Counted from the stretch's first letter, positions 34,029-43,531 are shown. The stretch: 64,000 nucleotides of DNA from Candidatus Poribacteria bacterium (GCA_028818695.1 JAPPNK010000026.1:124001-188000); one strand, 5' to 3'. A program made the numbers and translations. Notes: generated from the letters alone by a model not told the origin.

Positions 34029-34442
34029 ATGGCTGGCGTCTATCTGTATTTCAACGGCAACTGCCGAGAAGCGTTTGAGTTTTATAAGTCCGCTTTCGGC
34101 GGCGAGTTTTCATCCGTCTCCGTCTTCCGCGACGCCCCCATTGAGATGCCCGGCATTCCCGAAGCGGATATGGACAACATCATGCATATCTGCTTGCCGG
34201 TCGGCGGCGGCGAGCTGAGGGGCAGCGATCTTCCGGAGTCCTTCGATCTGCGCCCCGGCAACAACTTCGCCGCCAACGTCTTTCTTGAAACGCGGGAGGA
34301 GGCGGAGGCTGTCTTTGAGGCGCTGTCGGAGGGCGGCGTCGTTTATCAGCCGATGGAAGACGCCTTCTGGGGCGGTTACTTCGGCGCCTGCGCGGATCGG
34401 TTCGGCGTCAACTGGCATATCAACTGCGGCGGCGACTCGTGA
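34029..34442 (+). CDS. VOC-superfamily protein (PhnB/glyoxalase-like)
   Basis: A 137-residue protein. ATG 34029 is eight bases from AGGAGA; an in-frame ATG six bases upstream is too close to that site. YLYFNGNCREAFEFYKSAFGGE at the N-terminus and AFWGGYFGACADRFGVNWHINC at the C-terminus are the PhnB-type vicinal-oxygen-chelate pattern. Members include metal-dependent lyases, dioxygenases and resistance proteins; metal-binding residues are poorly kept in this subgroup. It stands alone between minus-strand genes, 96 bp from the end of the AlbA_2 gene. Substrate unknown. Confidence 0.88.
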   Translation: MAGVYLYFNGNCREAFEFYKSAFGGEFSSVSVFRDAPIEMPGIPEADMDNIMHICLPVGGGELRGSDLPESFDLRPGNNFAANVFLETREEAEAVFEALSEGGVVYQPMEDAFWGGYFGACADRFGVNWHINCGGDS

Positions 34443-34538
34443 CGACAGGGCGCGCGGCTTTGACATCGGGTTTTTAGCGGCGGCTCGCGCAAACCTCGCG
34501 GCTCATCTACAAGCGCCTATCCCTCTGCTCGTTATCCC

Positions 34539-35714
34539 CTATCGGTCAAGATGAAAGATGACGCGAACAGATGATTCGTCCACTTCTAGCTCCGGCTCCG
34601 TGCCGTTGAACTCAAGCATTGCCTTGCGCATGATCGGCCAGCCTCGACCGCGTCGTTCCATGAGTTTCCGCTCCAACATATAGTTCGCTACCCATTCGTT
34701 TCTCGATCGGGGAATCGCTCCTGCGCGAACGCTGGCGGGCGTCATGCTGTTCGGCAGCGCGCCGGGGCTGGTAACCGCCGCCTGACGTGAAAACACTTCA
34801 AAAAGAATCTTGGATCCTATGACTGCATAATCGCGGTGAACAACTGCATTGACCAGCGCTTCCCTAACCGCTTTTAACGGCAGCAGATGCCTATCTTCTC
34901 GATATAAACCTTTGTAAACTTCTTGGCGTCCGAGACCTTGGAACCATCCCTCCGCGCGCTCCACCTGTTCGTCCAGCCGCCCCTTCGCTTCGCTGACGAT
35001 GATCGTCTCTGAAGCTCGATCGCCGCCCGCATAAGCGACGCATTCAATCCAAAAGTTGCCTGTTTGCGGATAGCGCTGCGGCTCGTTCCCGAACGCGAGA
35101 ATTCCGTAGAGCGTCGCGCGCCGTTCGCCGTCAGATTCGGCAAGGACGCGGCGGTTGACAAGATCGTTTTCCGGGCTTGGCTGAGGGTCTTCCTCCATAT
35201 CAAGCCCATGCTCCCTCAGATAGTCTCGGAAGCATTCCAAGTTGATGCTTTCCACGCCGGCGGCTTTTAGGACGCGCTCTTCGGTCATGATATACCCGAA
35301 ATCGTTGTATAGCCCTTGCAGCTCCGTTGGCGAAGGCTCAACGTTGCTGCGCCCTCGGCGAACGAAGACCCTTCCTCCTGTGCGCATCGGTTCAAATCCG
35401 CGCTGTCGGGAAACCTCTATCCAGTGAACCCAGCCGTCAGAACTTTCATGACGGCCAAGGCGCGCGGACACAGGGGCGCTGCAGCCTGTCTGTAGGAATC
35501 CGGTCAACCGTTCTTGAACCTTTTCCGCGCCCTCTTTCACTCCGACGATCTCGCGCGTCTTGTTCTCCACCCCCAATATGACGACTCCGCCCCTCGTATT
35601 TGCGAACGCGCACATTGCCTCGCAAATTTTTTTGCCGTCTCCTATGCCTCGCTTGAATTCGACCTGGTCGCCTTCACCCGATTCGATTCGTTCGAGTATT
35701 TCGAGCCATGTCAT
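34539..35714 (-). CDS. AlbA_2 (Schlafen-type) ATP-binding regulator
   Basis: A 391-residue protein starting at ATG 35714, six bases after AAGGA. Residues about 10-125 form an AlbA_2/Schlafen divergent AAA_4 domain (DQVEFKRG, FANTRGGVVILGV). A C-terminal region has an HATPase-like motif (EALVNAVVHRDYAVIG) followed by a winged-helix-like end. Such proteins are annotated as putative transcriptional regulators or helicases and some Schlafen-fold proteins are nucleases. Its ribosome site overlaps the stop codon of the TrlF-type gene, so the two are translated together. Confidence 0.82.
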   Translation of the reverse strand: MTWLEILERIESGEGDQVEFKRGIGDGKKICEAMCAFANTRGGVVILGVENKTREIVGVKEGAEKVQERLTGFLQTGCSAPVSARLGRHESSDGWVHWIEVSRQRGFEPMRTGGRVFVRRGRSNVEPSPTELQGLYNDFGYIMTEERVLKAAGVESINLECFRDYLREHGLDMEEDPQPSPENDLVNRRVLAESDGERRATLYGILAFGNEPQRYPQTGNFWIECVAYAGGDRASETIIVSEAKGRLDEQVERAEGWFQGLGRQEVYKGLYREDRHLLPLKAVREALVNAVVHRDYAVIGSKILFEVFSRQAAVTSPGALPNSMTPASVRAGAIPRSRNEWVANYMLERKLMERRGRGWPIMRKAMLEFNGTEPELEVDESSVRVIFHLDR

Positions 35715-35725
35715 TTTCATGTCCT

Positions 35726-38524
35726 TCAAAACCCATACTTTACGCGCCGCAGATGAAAAGCATAGCCTCCTCCGTCCACCGTTTGAACGATGGCATTGCG
35801 AACGGCTGGCTCTTCAATAGCTCCGTCCTGCTCAACCCAGCCATGATTCGCGGTCGCTTCCAGCTGAATGACCTGATCGGCGTCCCCGTTTACAACGATG
35901 TTCGCGTTATGCGTTGCGATAATGATCTGTCGGCGGCCTTTTAGCCGCTTCAACGCCGGCAGGATAGCGTCAAATAGAAATCGGTTGTCTATTTCGTCTT
36001 CGGGCTGGTCAATCACTAGAGGACGGTTGTCGTCCGTCTCCAACAGCAAGGAGAGCAAGAGGCTCACCCGTTTGCCTCCAGAGAGCTGATCCAAAGGACG
36101 GTATTTGTCTTCTTCTATCTTCGACTCCAATAGATAGCGATCTCCGCAGCGAATCGCCTTTAACTCGCGCAGTTTCGAGCGGGTAAGATTCTCTCTAAAC
36201 GTAGATTGCACAGCGCCGCTCATTCCGACAGACGCTAAATCATCGTTTTCAAAAGCTGCGATCAACTTGCCGGACGACGGCCGTTCTTTCTGATCGTTCC
36301 ACCACCTCGTCACTCCCCGCTGATTTAGATTCCTCACAAAGCGGTCAAGAGGCAGCAAATCTCCCTCGTCAATGCGGCGGGCGGAAATCTGGCCTTCAAA
36401 CTTTTCAGCAATCGCTTTGATCGCCCGGTCGAAGGCGCGCCGCTGCTCTTCCGCCAGATGTTTTCTTTCTTCCAGCAGCTTTTCAAGCAAGCTTTCCTCT
36501 TTGCGGCGCGTTTCCTGTATTTCACGAAATGCCGCCTCATAACTCTCTAAAAGAGTCGCTTGACGGCTCAGCGCCTGAAACTCATCAATCTTGGAGCTGT
36601 CCATGCCTTTGGCCGCGAGCTTACGGTTCATATCGCCGCGAACATTCTGCTCATTCGTTTTCAGAACATCCATGATGGATTCAATGACAGCGTCGGCATT
36701 GGTCAGCTCATCCATCGCGTCGCGAATCGAAGCGGCGATGCTTTTCCAACGCGCGCGAAACGCCTCCGCCTGTTCCTCCACGCCGGCCGCCAACAGCAGA
36801 TCCGCCAAAGCGCCGTCAATATCGGGCATGTCAATACCTTCGGCAGATTGCAGCGCGCTGTGGATTGCTTCGGCAAGATCTTTGGACGCTTCCGCGGAGT
36901 CCCGCCAACGCCCCAAGTCCCGCGACGCCCGATGATACTCTTCAATGCCGGCTTCCGAAAAGGCATCCAAGGCATCGGCGGCGCGGCGGCAGCGCTCACA
37001 GGACTGCTCTGCATCTGCAGCTTCTTCATCAAGTTGATCAATCCTCTTGGCAGCATTGCGCAGCTCATCATCCATCCCGCGCAGCCGCTCATCCCGCACT
37101 TCAATTTCGGCCGCCTCGGCAGCTGCGAACCGAGCAAGAACCTCGTCGACCGCATCAGGTTCTTGAGCGAGTCTTTGAAGTTCATTCTGCGAGAAAAATA
37201 CGGCAGGCCAGCGGTCAAAATGCTCTGCTGTTGGATCGCCGCCCTTAAGTTCTAACGCGACATCAGCCGAGCCGCTGCCGAGAAATCGCTTATAGCCGCG
37301 AGATTCGATCTGGTTTTTCAGCTTCTCCATATCATTGCGCTGGTCGTCATCAGGATTATTGCCAGGCTTTACTTTAGGAAGGGGGGCTCCGATATGAACA
37401 CGGAGGCCGTCAAGAAACGTGCTTTTACCGGTCATGCTGCCGCCAATGATGCATGTCAAATCGGGGTGAAAGTCGAAGCGCGTTCCCGAATCGCCGCCAA
37501 AGAACGAAGCTTTGCCTTTGACCGTGACCGATCTTAGCCAAGAGTGCTCGCGCGCTGTCTCATCGGGCGAGTCTGAAATCTCGACCAGTTTTCCGCTCTC
37601 GCTGCGTTCATAAGCGATGCGTATCCGCGAATCGCCGGCGAGAAACGCTTGGCGCAGCGCTTCGATCCGCGGGCTGGCGAGCTTGAACCAAGTATATTGA
37701 TTGCCAATTTCCTCAACCAAATTTGCGTCGCTGCAGTGGAACAACGCGTCACGGTACTTTTTCTTTAAATCATGGTCATTTGAGAACCGATGGTCTTCCA
37801 AGACATCTTCAGGAAGCTTTTTGCTGTTAAGGCCTAGACCCGTTAATTCGTCGTGCGGAAAGGTATCCCAGACTTGCGCTCTTTGCTCCTTTAAAAGGCC
37901 TTTCTTGGAAAAGATATGAGGGGCGAGCGCAATATAGCTCCACGGGTTATCTCTGTCATGAAACTCACGTAGTTCTTTAAACGCTTCCTTTGCTCTATAG
38001 CTAGATATTTGAAGCTCATTGCTTTTCCAAGGTTGCCTGTTCTTCATGACAAGATCGAATGCGCTTAAATAGGCGTTGCGCCCGATTTCGGGGTCAAACA
38101 GAAAAAGCATATGCAGCCCGCCATGACCGTCATGAAGCGACGGCTCGAAGCCTGGGAACACGGCGTATATCTTTTCTCGGAACGGCTTGCCATCGTCGTC
38201 ATCGCCTTCGTTCCACTCCTGCACGATCTGCCATACCGCGCTCATGTCGCCGTGATCGCTCATGCGCGGTCGGTGCGGCGTTAGACCGAGTACGCGGACG
38301 CCCTTTTTCACGGCATTTTGTAGAAATATTCGAGCGTAAGCGCGAAGCTCATCCTCTGACCAGTCTGATGACGCATTGCAAGGCGGGTTAACGCCTTCCG
38401 GAACCTTGACCTGGCAGCCAGGCAGGTCGTCTATCGTATGGATTTGAAGATCCGCCTTGAACCACCGCGCGCCAGGCACCTCCTCCCGCCAAAAGTCCGT
38501 TTCGTTCCGCTCGAAATCTGCCAT
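35726..38524 (-). CDS. TrlF-type PHP-SMC ATPase
   Basis: A 932-residue protein. The N-terminal PHP (metal-dependent phosphoesterase) domain starts with FKADLQIHTIDD and includes a TPHRPRMSDHGD block. From about 340 an SMC/RecN-like ABC ATPase follows: Walker A GGSMTGKST near 355-365, a coiled-coil arm at about 450-720, the signature LSGGKRVSLLLS near 813 and Walker B LVIDQPEDEID near 840. ATPases with this layout are found in mobile islands and are suspected defence proteins that sense DNA ends and cut through the PHP domain. That role is inference. AGGAG precedes the start. Confidence 0.82.
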   Translation of the reverse strand: MADFERNETDFWREEVPGARWFKADLQIHTIDDLPGCQVKVPEGVNPPCNASSDWSEDELRAYARIFLQNAVKKGVRVLGLTPHRPRMSDHGDMSAVWQIVQEWNEGDDDDGKPFREKIYAVFPGFEPSLHDGHGGLHMLFLFDPEIGRNAYLSAFDLVMKNRQPWKSNELQISSYRAKEAFKELREFHDRDNPWSYIALAPHIFSKKGLLKEQRAQVWDTFPHDELTGLGLNSKKLPEDVLEDHRFSNDHDLKKKYRDALFHCSDANLVEEIGNQYTWFKLASPRIEALRQAFLAGDSRIRIAYERSESGKLVEISDSPDETAREHSWLRSVTVKGKASFFGGDSGTRFDFHPDLTCIIGGSMTGKSTFLDGLRVHIGAPLPKVKPGNNPDDDQRNDMEKLKNQIESRGYKRFLGSGSADVALELKGGDPTAEHFDRWPAVFFSQNELQRLAQEPDAVDEVLARFAAAEAAEIEVRDERLRGMDDELRNAAKRIDQLDEEAADAEQSCERCRRAADALDAFSEAGIEEYHRASRDLGRWRDSAEASKDLAEAIHSALQSAEGIDMPDIDGALADLLLAAGVEEQAEAFRARWKSIAASIRDAMDELTNADAVIESIMDVLKTNEQNVRGDMNRKLAAKGMDSSKIDEFQALSRQATLLESYEAAFREIQETRRKEESLLEKLLEERKHLAEEQRRAFDRAIKAIAEKFEGQISARRIDEGDLLPLDRFVRNLNQRGVTRWWNDQKERPSSGKLIAAFENDDLASVGMSGAVQSTFRENLTRSKLRELKAIRCGDRYLLESKIEEDKYRPLDQLSGGKRVSLLLSLLLETDDNRPLVIDQPEDEIDNRFLFDAILPALKRLKGRRQIIIATHNANIVVNGDADQVIQLEATANHGWVEQDGAIEEPAVRNAIVQTVDGGGYAFHLRRVKYGF

Positions 38525-38585
38525 AAAAACTCCTAAGTCCGCTGCTCAATCCTGCTCACGCGCAACAGCCCGACACCGCATTAAA

Positions 38586-38613
38586 CTTGTATCCAATAAA
38601 GCCAGTTTGTCAA
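38586..38613 (-). promoter_or_regulatory. Possible promoter of the TrlF - AlbA_2 pair
   Basis: On the minus strand a perfect -35 TTGACA (38613-38608), 16-bp spacer and TACAAG (38591-38586), about 62 bp before the start. The -10 lacks the final T. Confidence 0.45.
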
Positions 38614-38683
38614 ACTTATCTGCGCAAGCGTGAGCTTACAGGGAGGGAAGCGTCCATCCACAGCCCCGTCCCTCCGCTGCCTA

Positions 38684-39733
38684 TCAGGAAAGGCGCCACA
38701 GCCGGACGGCGTCGCAGTTCGTTCCCGCCGCGAGCGTCTTGCCGTCCGGCGAAAACGCGAAATCATAGACCGTCAGCGTCATTTCTTCTATCTCGCGGAG
38801 CAGCTCCCCGCGCTCCACATTCCACAGCCGCGCCGCGTTGCCGTCGCTCCCGGTCGCCAGCGTCTTGCCGTCCGGCGAAAACGCCAGCGAAATCACCGCG
38901 TCTTTGTTGACGCCCCAAGCGACCGTCTTCGGCGACGGATTGGAGCCTGCAAAAGCCTCCAGCCGCTCGCCCGTGTCGACCTCCCACAGCAGCGCGGCGT
39001 TGTCGTTCCCGCCGCTCGCCAGCAGCGACCCGTCCGGCGAAAACGCGAGCGAGAGGACATCGTCCGTATGCCCCTTCAATGTTGCCGTCAACGCTTCGGT
39101 TTCGATGTCCCGCAACAGGACGGAGCGGTCATGTCCGCCGGCGGCGAGCGTTTTGCCGTCCGGCGACAAGGCGGCGGCGCCGTTTCCTTCAAAGGTTTTC
39201 AACAGCTCGGCGGTCTCAACATCCCACAGCCGAACAAGATTGTCGGCGGCGCCTGTGACGAGCGTTTTGCCGTCCGGAGAAAAAGCGAGCAGACCGACGG
39301 CGCTCTCATGCGGCAGGTTTGTCATCAGCTTCGGCTCCTCAATGCTCTGCTGTTGGACGCTCTGCCCCCTTATCTTTTCGGTCGTCCAAACGATGACAAC
39401 CGGCTCATAGGCGTCGGAGTTGACGCTCCATAGATGGACCGCGCTGCCGTCCCCGCCGGAGGCGAGCGTCTTGCCGTCGGGCGAGAAGGCGACCGTCCGC
39501 ACAGGTCCATGATGCGCCAGCGATCGGAGATGCGCCCCTGTGCCGGCGTCCCAAAGGCGAACCGTTCTGTCCCATCCGCCTGTCGCTAACAGCGTTCCGT
39601 CCGGCGAATACGCGACCGAGCAGATGTGGCTCGTATGTCCATGAACGGCGACTCCCTCAATATAATGGGGAATATGGTACTTGCTTCGCTCAACCTGCCG
39701 AGGGCGCATCTTTTCAAGTATGATCGGGTTCAT
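38684..39733 (-). CDS. WD40-repeat protein 1 of a tandem trio
   Basis: A 349-residue protein read from ATG 39733, after GGGAG; this start aligns with the start of the two paralogues, and ATG 39748 lacks a ribosome site. It consists almost entirely of about seven WD40 blades, several near-perfect (AFSPDGKTLATGSDGNAARLWNVE). No signal peptide or other domain is attached, so it should be a cytoplasmic scaffold or sensor. It is the most divergent of the three tandem copies. The upstream region lacks the promoter shared by copies 2 and 3. Confidence 0.85.
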   Translation of the reverse strand: MNPIILEKMRPRQVERSKYHIPHYIEGVAVHGHTSHICSVAYSPDGTLLATGGWDRTVRLWDAGTGAHLRSLAHHGPVRTVAFSPDGKTLASGGDGSAVHLWSVNSDAYEPVVIVWTTEKIRGQSVQQQSIEEPKLMTNLPHESAVGLLAFSPDGKTLVTGAADNLVRLWDVETAELLKTFEGNGAAALSPDGKTLAAGGHDRSVLLRDIETEALTATLKGHTDDVLSLAFSPDGSLLASGGNDNAALLWEVDTGERLEAFAGSNPSPKTVAWGVNKDAVISLAFSPDGKTLATGSDGNAARLWNVERGELLREIEEMTLTVYDFAFSPDGKTLAAGTNCDAVRLWRLS

Positions 39734-39903
39734 CCATCTCCCATTCATTGAGAAATGCCGTCTGTGTCCGAAGCTGTGTTAATCCTTAAAGATAGAACAA
39801 CGGCAAGGGCGGAGTCGCTCTCGGACAAGTTGAATCGCATCCGCTGTCGGCGCGGTTTAGGCAGGGCGGGAAGCGTCCGCAGCCCCCGCCCTTTCTCCGC
39901 CTA

Positions 39904-40947
39904 TCAGGACAGGTCCCACAGCTGGACGGTGTCATAATGCGTCCCCGCCGCAAGCGTCTTGCCGTCCGGCGAAAACGCGACATCATAGATTGTTAGCGTC
40001 ATCCCCTCCAGCTCCCGAATCAGCTCCCGACGCTCCACATCCCAAAGCCGTATTGTGTTGCCGATGCTGCCGGTTGCGAGCGTCTTGCCGTCCGGCGAAA
40101 ACGCGACCGACTCAATCGAGTCCTTGCTGTCTTCCCATACGCGCGTCTTCGGCGACGGCTCCGACACGCCGTCAAATGCCGCCAGCCTCTCGCCGCTTTC
40201 AATGTCCCACAGCAGGGCGGCGTTGTCCTCCCCGCCGCTGGCGAGCAGCTTTCCGTCCGGCGAAAAAGCGAGCGAGCAAACGCTGTCTGTATGCCCCTCA
40301 AAAGTTTTTGCCAGCTGTTCGGTTTCGATGTCCCACAACAGGACGGAGCGGTCATGTCCGCCGGCGGCGATCGTCCTGCCGTCCGGCGACAAGGCGGCTG
40401 CCCGATTTCCTTCAAAGGTTTTCAACAGCTCGGCGGTCTCGGCATCCCACAGGCGAACAAGGTTGTCGACGGCGCCTGTGACAAGCGTCTTGCCGTCGGG
40501 AGAAAAGGCGGCAGATCTCACCATGCCCCCATGCGGCAGCATTTTATGATGCTTGCGTTCTTCGAAGCTCTTCCGTTCGACGCGCCGCCCGTCCGGTTCT
40601 GTCGACCATGTGGTTGTGATGGAGCTCTCAACGGGTTCATAGTCGACGCTCCATAGCATGACCTCGTTTTCTTCGGAGCCTGCGGCAAGCGTCTTGCTGT
40701 CGGGAGAAAAGGCGAGCGTCCAGACGGACCCTTTCAGCGACGTTGAGCGAATTTGCGCCCCTGTGTCGGCGTCCCACAGGCGAACTGTCTTGTCCCATCC
40801 GCCGGTCGCCAGAAGCTTCCCGTCCGGCGAGAAGGCGACCGAGAAGATATGGCTGTCATGACCGCTGATGATAATTCCCTCAACATAATGCGGAATCTGG
40901 TAGTTTTTCGATTCCAGCTGTCGGGCGCGCATCTCTTGAAAAGCCAT
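39904..40947 (-). CDS. WD40-repeat protein 2 of a tandem trio
   Basis: A 347-residue propeller of about seven WD40 blades starting MAFQEMRARQ after GGAGGA. The first 100 residues are identical to those of copy 3, and much of the rest differs by scattered substitutions and in one loop (EPVESSITTTWS against a different sequence). It has no signal peptide. The near-identity and shared promoter point to a recent duplication. A family A element separates it from copy 3. Partner proteins are unknown. Confidence 0.85.
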   Translation of the reverse strand: MAFQEMRARQLESKNYQIPHYVEGIIISGHDSHIFSVAFSPDGKLLATGGWDKTVRLWDADTGAQIRSTSLKGSVWTLAFSPDSKTLAAGSEENEVMLWSVDYEPVESSITTTWSTEPDGRRVERKSFEERKHHKMLPHGGMVRSAAFSPDGKTLVTGAVDNLVRLWDAETAELLKTFEGNRAAALSPDGRTIAAGGHDRSVLLWDIETEQLAKTFEGHTDSVCSLAFSPDGKLLASGGEDNAALLWDIESGERLAAFDGVSEPSPKTRVWEDSKDSIESVAFSPDGKTLATGSIGNTIRLWDVERRELIRELEGMTLTIYDVAFSPDGKTLAAGTHYDTVQLWDLS

Positions 40948-41000
40948 GATATTTGTCCTCCGTTCATCTGAAAGCGATCAATTCGTATGCTTGTCTGTAG

Positions 41001-41029
41001 AAGATAACATGGAGGCGGAATCAAATCAA
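41001..41029 (-). promoter_or_regulatory. Promoter of WD40 protein 2
   Basis: On the minus strand TTGATT (41029-41024), 17-bp spacer, TATCTT (41006-41001). The leader to the ATG is nearly identical to that of copy 3. Confidence 0.6.
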
Positions 41030-41036
41030 GCGGACG

Positions 41037-41207
41037 GGCTGACCTTAGCGCTTTAGTTGGGACATGTCGACATGCGAACGCGGACGTCGTCTGTTGGACT
41101 CTGGATTCCCGCTTTCGCGGGAATGACGGCCTGGTTGGCGGCGCCTGTTTCCCATAAATAGAGCGATCATTCGTTCAAATGTCCCAACTTTACGTATGAG
41201 GTCGGGA
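41037..41207. repeat. Family A MITE-like element, copy 3
   Basis: A 171-bp element in opposite orientation to copy 2, with terminal repeats at about 41037-41063 and 41180-41207 that pair (TTGGGACA on both) and a central palindrome at about 41104-41123. It sits between two tandem WD40 genes, directly upstream of the copy 2 promoter. Confidence 0.8.
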
Positions 41208-41232
41208 CGGGTTTCTGCCCCTTCGCCGCCTG

Positions 41233-42273
41233 TCAGGACAGGTCCCACAGCTGGACGGTGTCGTAGTATGTCGCCGCCGCGAGCGTCTTGCCGTCTGGCG
41301 AAAATGCGACGTCATAGATTGTCAACGTCATCCCCTCCAGCTCTCGAAGCAGCTCCCTGCGCTCCACATCCCAAAGCCGTATCGTGTCGCCGGCGCCGGT
41401 CGCAAGCGTTTTGCTGTCCGGTGAAAATGCAAGCGAGCGGACATTGCCTCTGTAAATCCCCCATTCGTCCTCCGTTGCCGACGACGGATCGGTTCCTTCA
41501 AAAGCCGCCAGCCGCTCGCCCGTCTCGGTCTCCCACAGCAGGGCGGCGTTGTCGTTCCCGCCTGACGCCAGCAGCCTTCCGTCCGGCGAGAACGCGAGCG
41601 AAAGGACCTCGTCCGTATGCCCCTTAAAAATTTTTGTCAGCTGTTCGGTTTCGATGTCCCACAACAGGACGGAGCAGTCATGTCCGCCGGCGGCGATCGT
41701 CCTGCCGTCCGGCGACAAGGCGGCCGCCCGATTTCCTTCAAAGGTTTTCAACAGCTCAGCGGTCTCAACATCCCACAGCCGAACAAGGTTGTCGACGGCG
41801 CCTGTGACAAGCGTCTTGTTGTCGGGAGAAAAGGCGGCAGATCTCACCATGCCCCCATGCGGCAGCATTTCATAATGCTTTTGCGTTTCTCGAATCTCTT
41901 CCGTTTGACGCGCCGCCCGTCCGGTTCTGTCGATCACGGTTGTGACGGCGCGCCGAACGGCTTCATGGCTGACGCTCCATAGCATGACCTCGTTTTCTTC
42001 GGAGCCTGCGGCGAGCGTCTTGCTGTCGGGAGAGAAGGCGAGCGTCCAGACCGACCCTTTCAGCGACGTTGAACGAATTTGCGCTCCTGTGTCGGCGTCC
42101 CACAGGCGAACCGTCTTGTCCCATCCGCCGGTCGCCAGAAGCTTCCCGTCCGGCGAGAAGGCGACCGAGAAGATATGGCTGTCATGACCGCTGATGATAA
42201 TTCCCTCAACATAATGCGGAATCTGGTAGTTTTTCGATTCCAGCTGTCGGGCGCGCATCTCTTGAAAAGCCAT
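41233..42273 (-). CDS. WD40-repeat protein 3 of a tandem trio
   Basis: A 346-residue WD40 propeller, first 100 residues identical to copy 2. The middle loop differs (HEAVRRAVTTVIDRTG), and blades 6-7 carry separate substitutions (GTDPSSATEDEW). The last blade and C-terminus (VQLWDLS) again match copy 2. This pattern of identical ends and a divergent middle suggests duplication followed by diversification of a few loops, perhaps with gene conversion. GGAGGA lies five bases before the start. Confidence 0.85.
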   Translation of the reverse strand: MAFQEMRARQLESKNYQIPHYVEGIIISGHDSHIFSVAFSPDGKLLATGGWDKTVRLWDADTGAQIRSTSLKGSVWTLAFSPDSKTLAAGSEENEVMLWSVSHEAVRRAVTTVIDRTGRAARQTEEIRETQKHYEMLPHGGMVRSAAFSPDNKTLVTGAVDNLVRLWDVETAELLKTFEGNRAAALSPDGRTIAAGGHDCSVLLWDIETEQLTKIFKGHTDEVLSLAFSPDGRLLASGGNDNAALLWETETGERLAAFEGTDPSSATEDEWGIYRGNVRSLAFSPDSKTLATGAGDTIRLWDVERRELLRELEGMTLTIYDVAFSPDGKTLAAATYYDTVQLWDLS

Positions 42274-42326
42274 GATTTTTGTCCTCCGTTCATCTGAAAG
42301 CGGTCAATTTGTATGCTTGTCTGTAG

Positions 42327-42355
42327 AAGATAACACGGAGACGGAATCGAGTCAA
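42327..42355 (-). promoter_or_regulatory. Promoter of WD40 protein 3
   Basis: On the minus strand TTGACT (42355-42350), 17-bp spacer, TATCTT (42332-42327), 54 bp before the start. Confidence 0.65.
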
Positions 42356-42397
42356 ACGGACGGGTTTCCGCCCCGCCCTTGGTCTGAGCGGCGGATG

Positions 42398-42426
42398 TTG
42401 ACACGCATGCTGAACGGCGCCATAGT
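42398..42426 (+). promoter_or_regulatory. Promoter of the GH172 - dapB pair
   Basis: TTGACA at 42398-42403, 17-bp spacer, CATAGT at 42421-42426, 51 bp before the GH172 start. Divergent from the WD40 protein 3 promoter. Confidence 0.6.
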
Positions 42427-42476
42427 GTTTCGAATCAGCGCATACGCAGCATTGAACTTTGTAAGGAGCGCAGCCA

Positions 42477-43517
42477 ATGTGGACAGACCTTTCAAACCTT
42501 TATCTTGACCGAGACGCCGAGTCGCGCTCGTTGACCGCCGAAAACCCGACCGGAGCCGTCGGAAAAGGCGCGATGGACGACCCAGGCGGACACGGACCCG
42601 CCCGCGAACTGGGCGTCGGATGGAAAGTGACCCCCTGCCTTCAACTGAAAGCGGGCGAAACCGCGACGCTCATGAACAACGACGGACCGGGCGTCGTCCG
42701 CCACATCTGGATCACCTTCCGCGAATCGCATTACAGGCATCTCATCCTGCGCATCTACTGGGACGGGGACGACCAGCCCTCCGTCGAAACCCCCCTCGGC
42801 GACTTCATGTGCAACGCATGGAACGCCCGCCAGAACATCCTCTCCATTCCCATGAACGTCAACCCGTCCGGCGGAATGAACTGCTACTTTCCGATGCCGT
42901 TCCGCAAACATGCCAAGATCACCGTTGAAAACGATTCGACGGAAGATCTCAGCCACCTCTTTTACACGATCAACTACACGCTGGAATCGGTCCCCGACGA
43001 CGCGCTCTACTTCCACGCGCAGTGGCGGCGCAGCAACCCGCTCCCCTACGGCGAGGAGTATCTCATGGCGGACGGCATCGAAGGGCGCGGGCAGTATGTC
43101 GGAACCTTCATGGCGTGGCAGCAGAACAACGCCGGCTGGTGGGGCGAAGGCGAAATCAAAATGTATCTGGACGGCGACGACCCGCACCCGACCATCTGCG
43201 GCACCGGGACGGAGGATTACTTCGGCGGCGCATGGTGCTTCGGCGCTAGTTTCAGCGCCCCGTACCTCGGCTTTGACCAAGTCCGTGGACGTTCGGGCGA
43301 GGTCGGCGCGCGGATGACGCTTTACAGGTTCCACGCCCTGGACCCCGTCTATTTCAAGAAAAGCCTGCGGGTAACGATGCAGGCGCTCGGCTGGCGCTCG
43401 CAGGGGCGGTTCCTTCCGCTTCAAGACGACATCTCATCGGTCGTGTACTGGTACCAGACGCTGCCGCATGCGCCGCTTCCGCCGCTCCCCGACCGCAACA
43501 GCAGAGAAATCATCTAA
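42477..43517 (+). CDS. DUF2961 / GH172-family glycoside hydrolase-like protein
   Basis: A 346-residue protein of the DUF2961 family, now GH172, whose characterised members act on fructofuranosides and arabinofuranosides. Family blocks visible: PGVVRHIWITF near the N-terminus, LRIYWDGDDQPSVETPLGDF, YFPMPFRKHAKITVEN and GTGTEDYFGGAWCFG. The Glu residues in VETPLGDF and GTEDYF are in positions expected for catalysis. No signal peptide is seen, so a cytoplasmic enzyme is likely. AAGGAG supports ATG 42477. It ends 14 bp before dapB and shares its transcript. Confidence 0.88.
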   Translation: MWTDLSNLYLDRDAESRSLTAENPTGAVGKGAMDDPGGHGPARELGVGWKVTPCLQLKAGETATLMNNDGPGVVRHIWITFRESHYRHLILRIYWDGDDQPSVETPLGDFMCNAWNARQNILSIPMNVNPSGGMNCYFPMPFRKHAKITVENDSTEDLSHLFYTINYTLESVPDDALYFHAQWRRSNPLPYGEEYLMADGIEGRGQYVGTFMAWQQNNAGWWGEGEIKMYLDGDDPHPTICGTGTEDYFGGAWCFGASFSAPYLGFDQVRGRSGEVGARMTLYRFHALDPVYFKKSLRVTMQALGWRSQGRFLPLQDDISSVVYWYQTLPHAPLPPLPDRNSREII

Positions 43518-43531
43518 CAGGAGAACATGTC

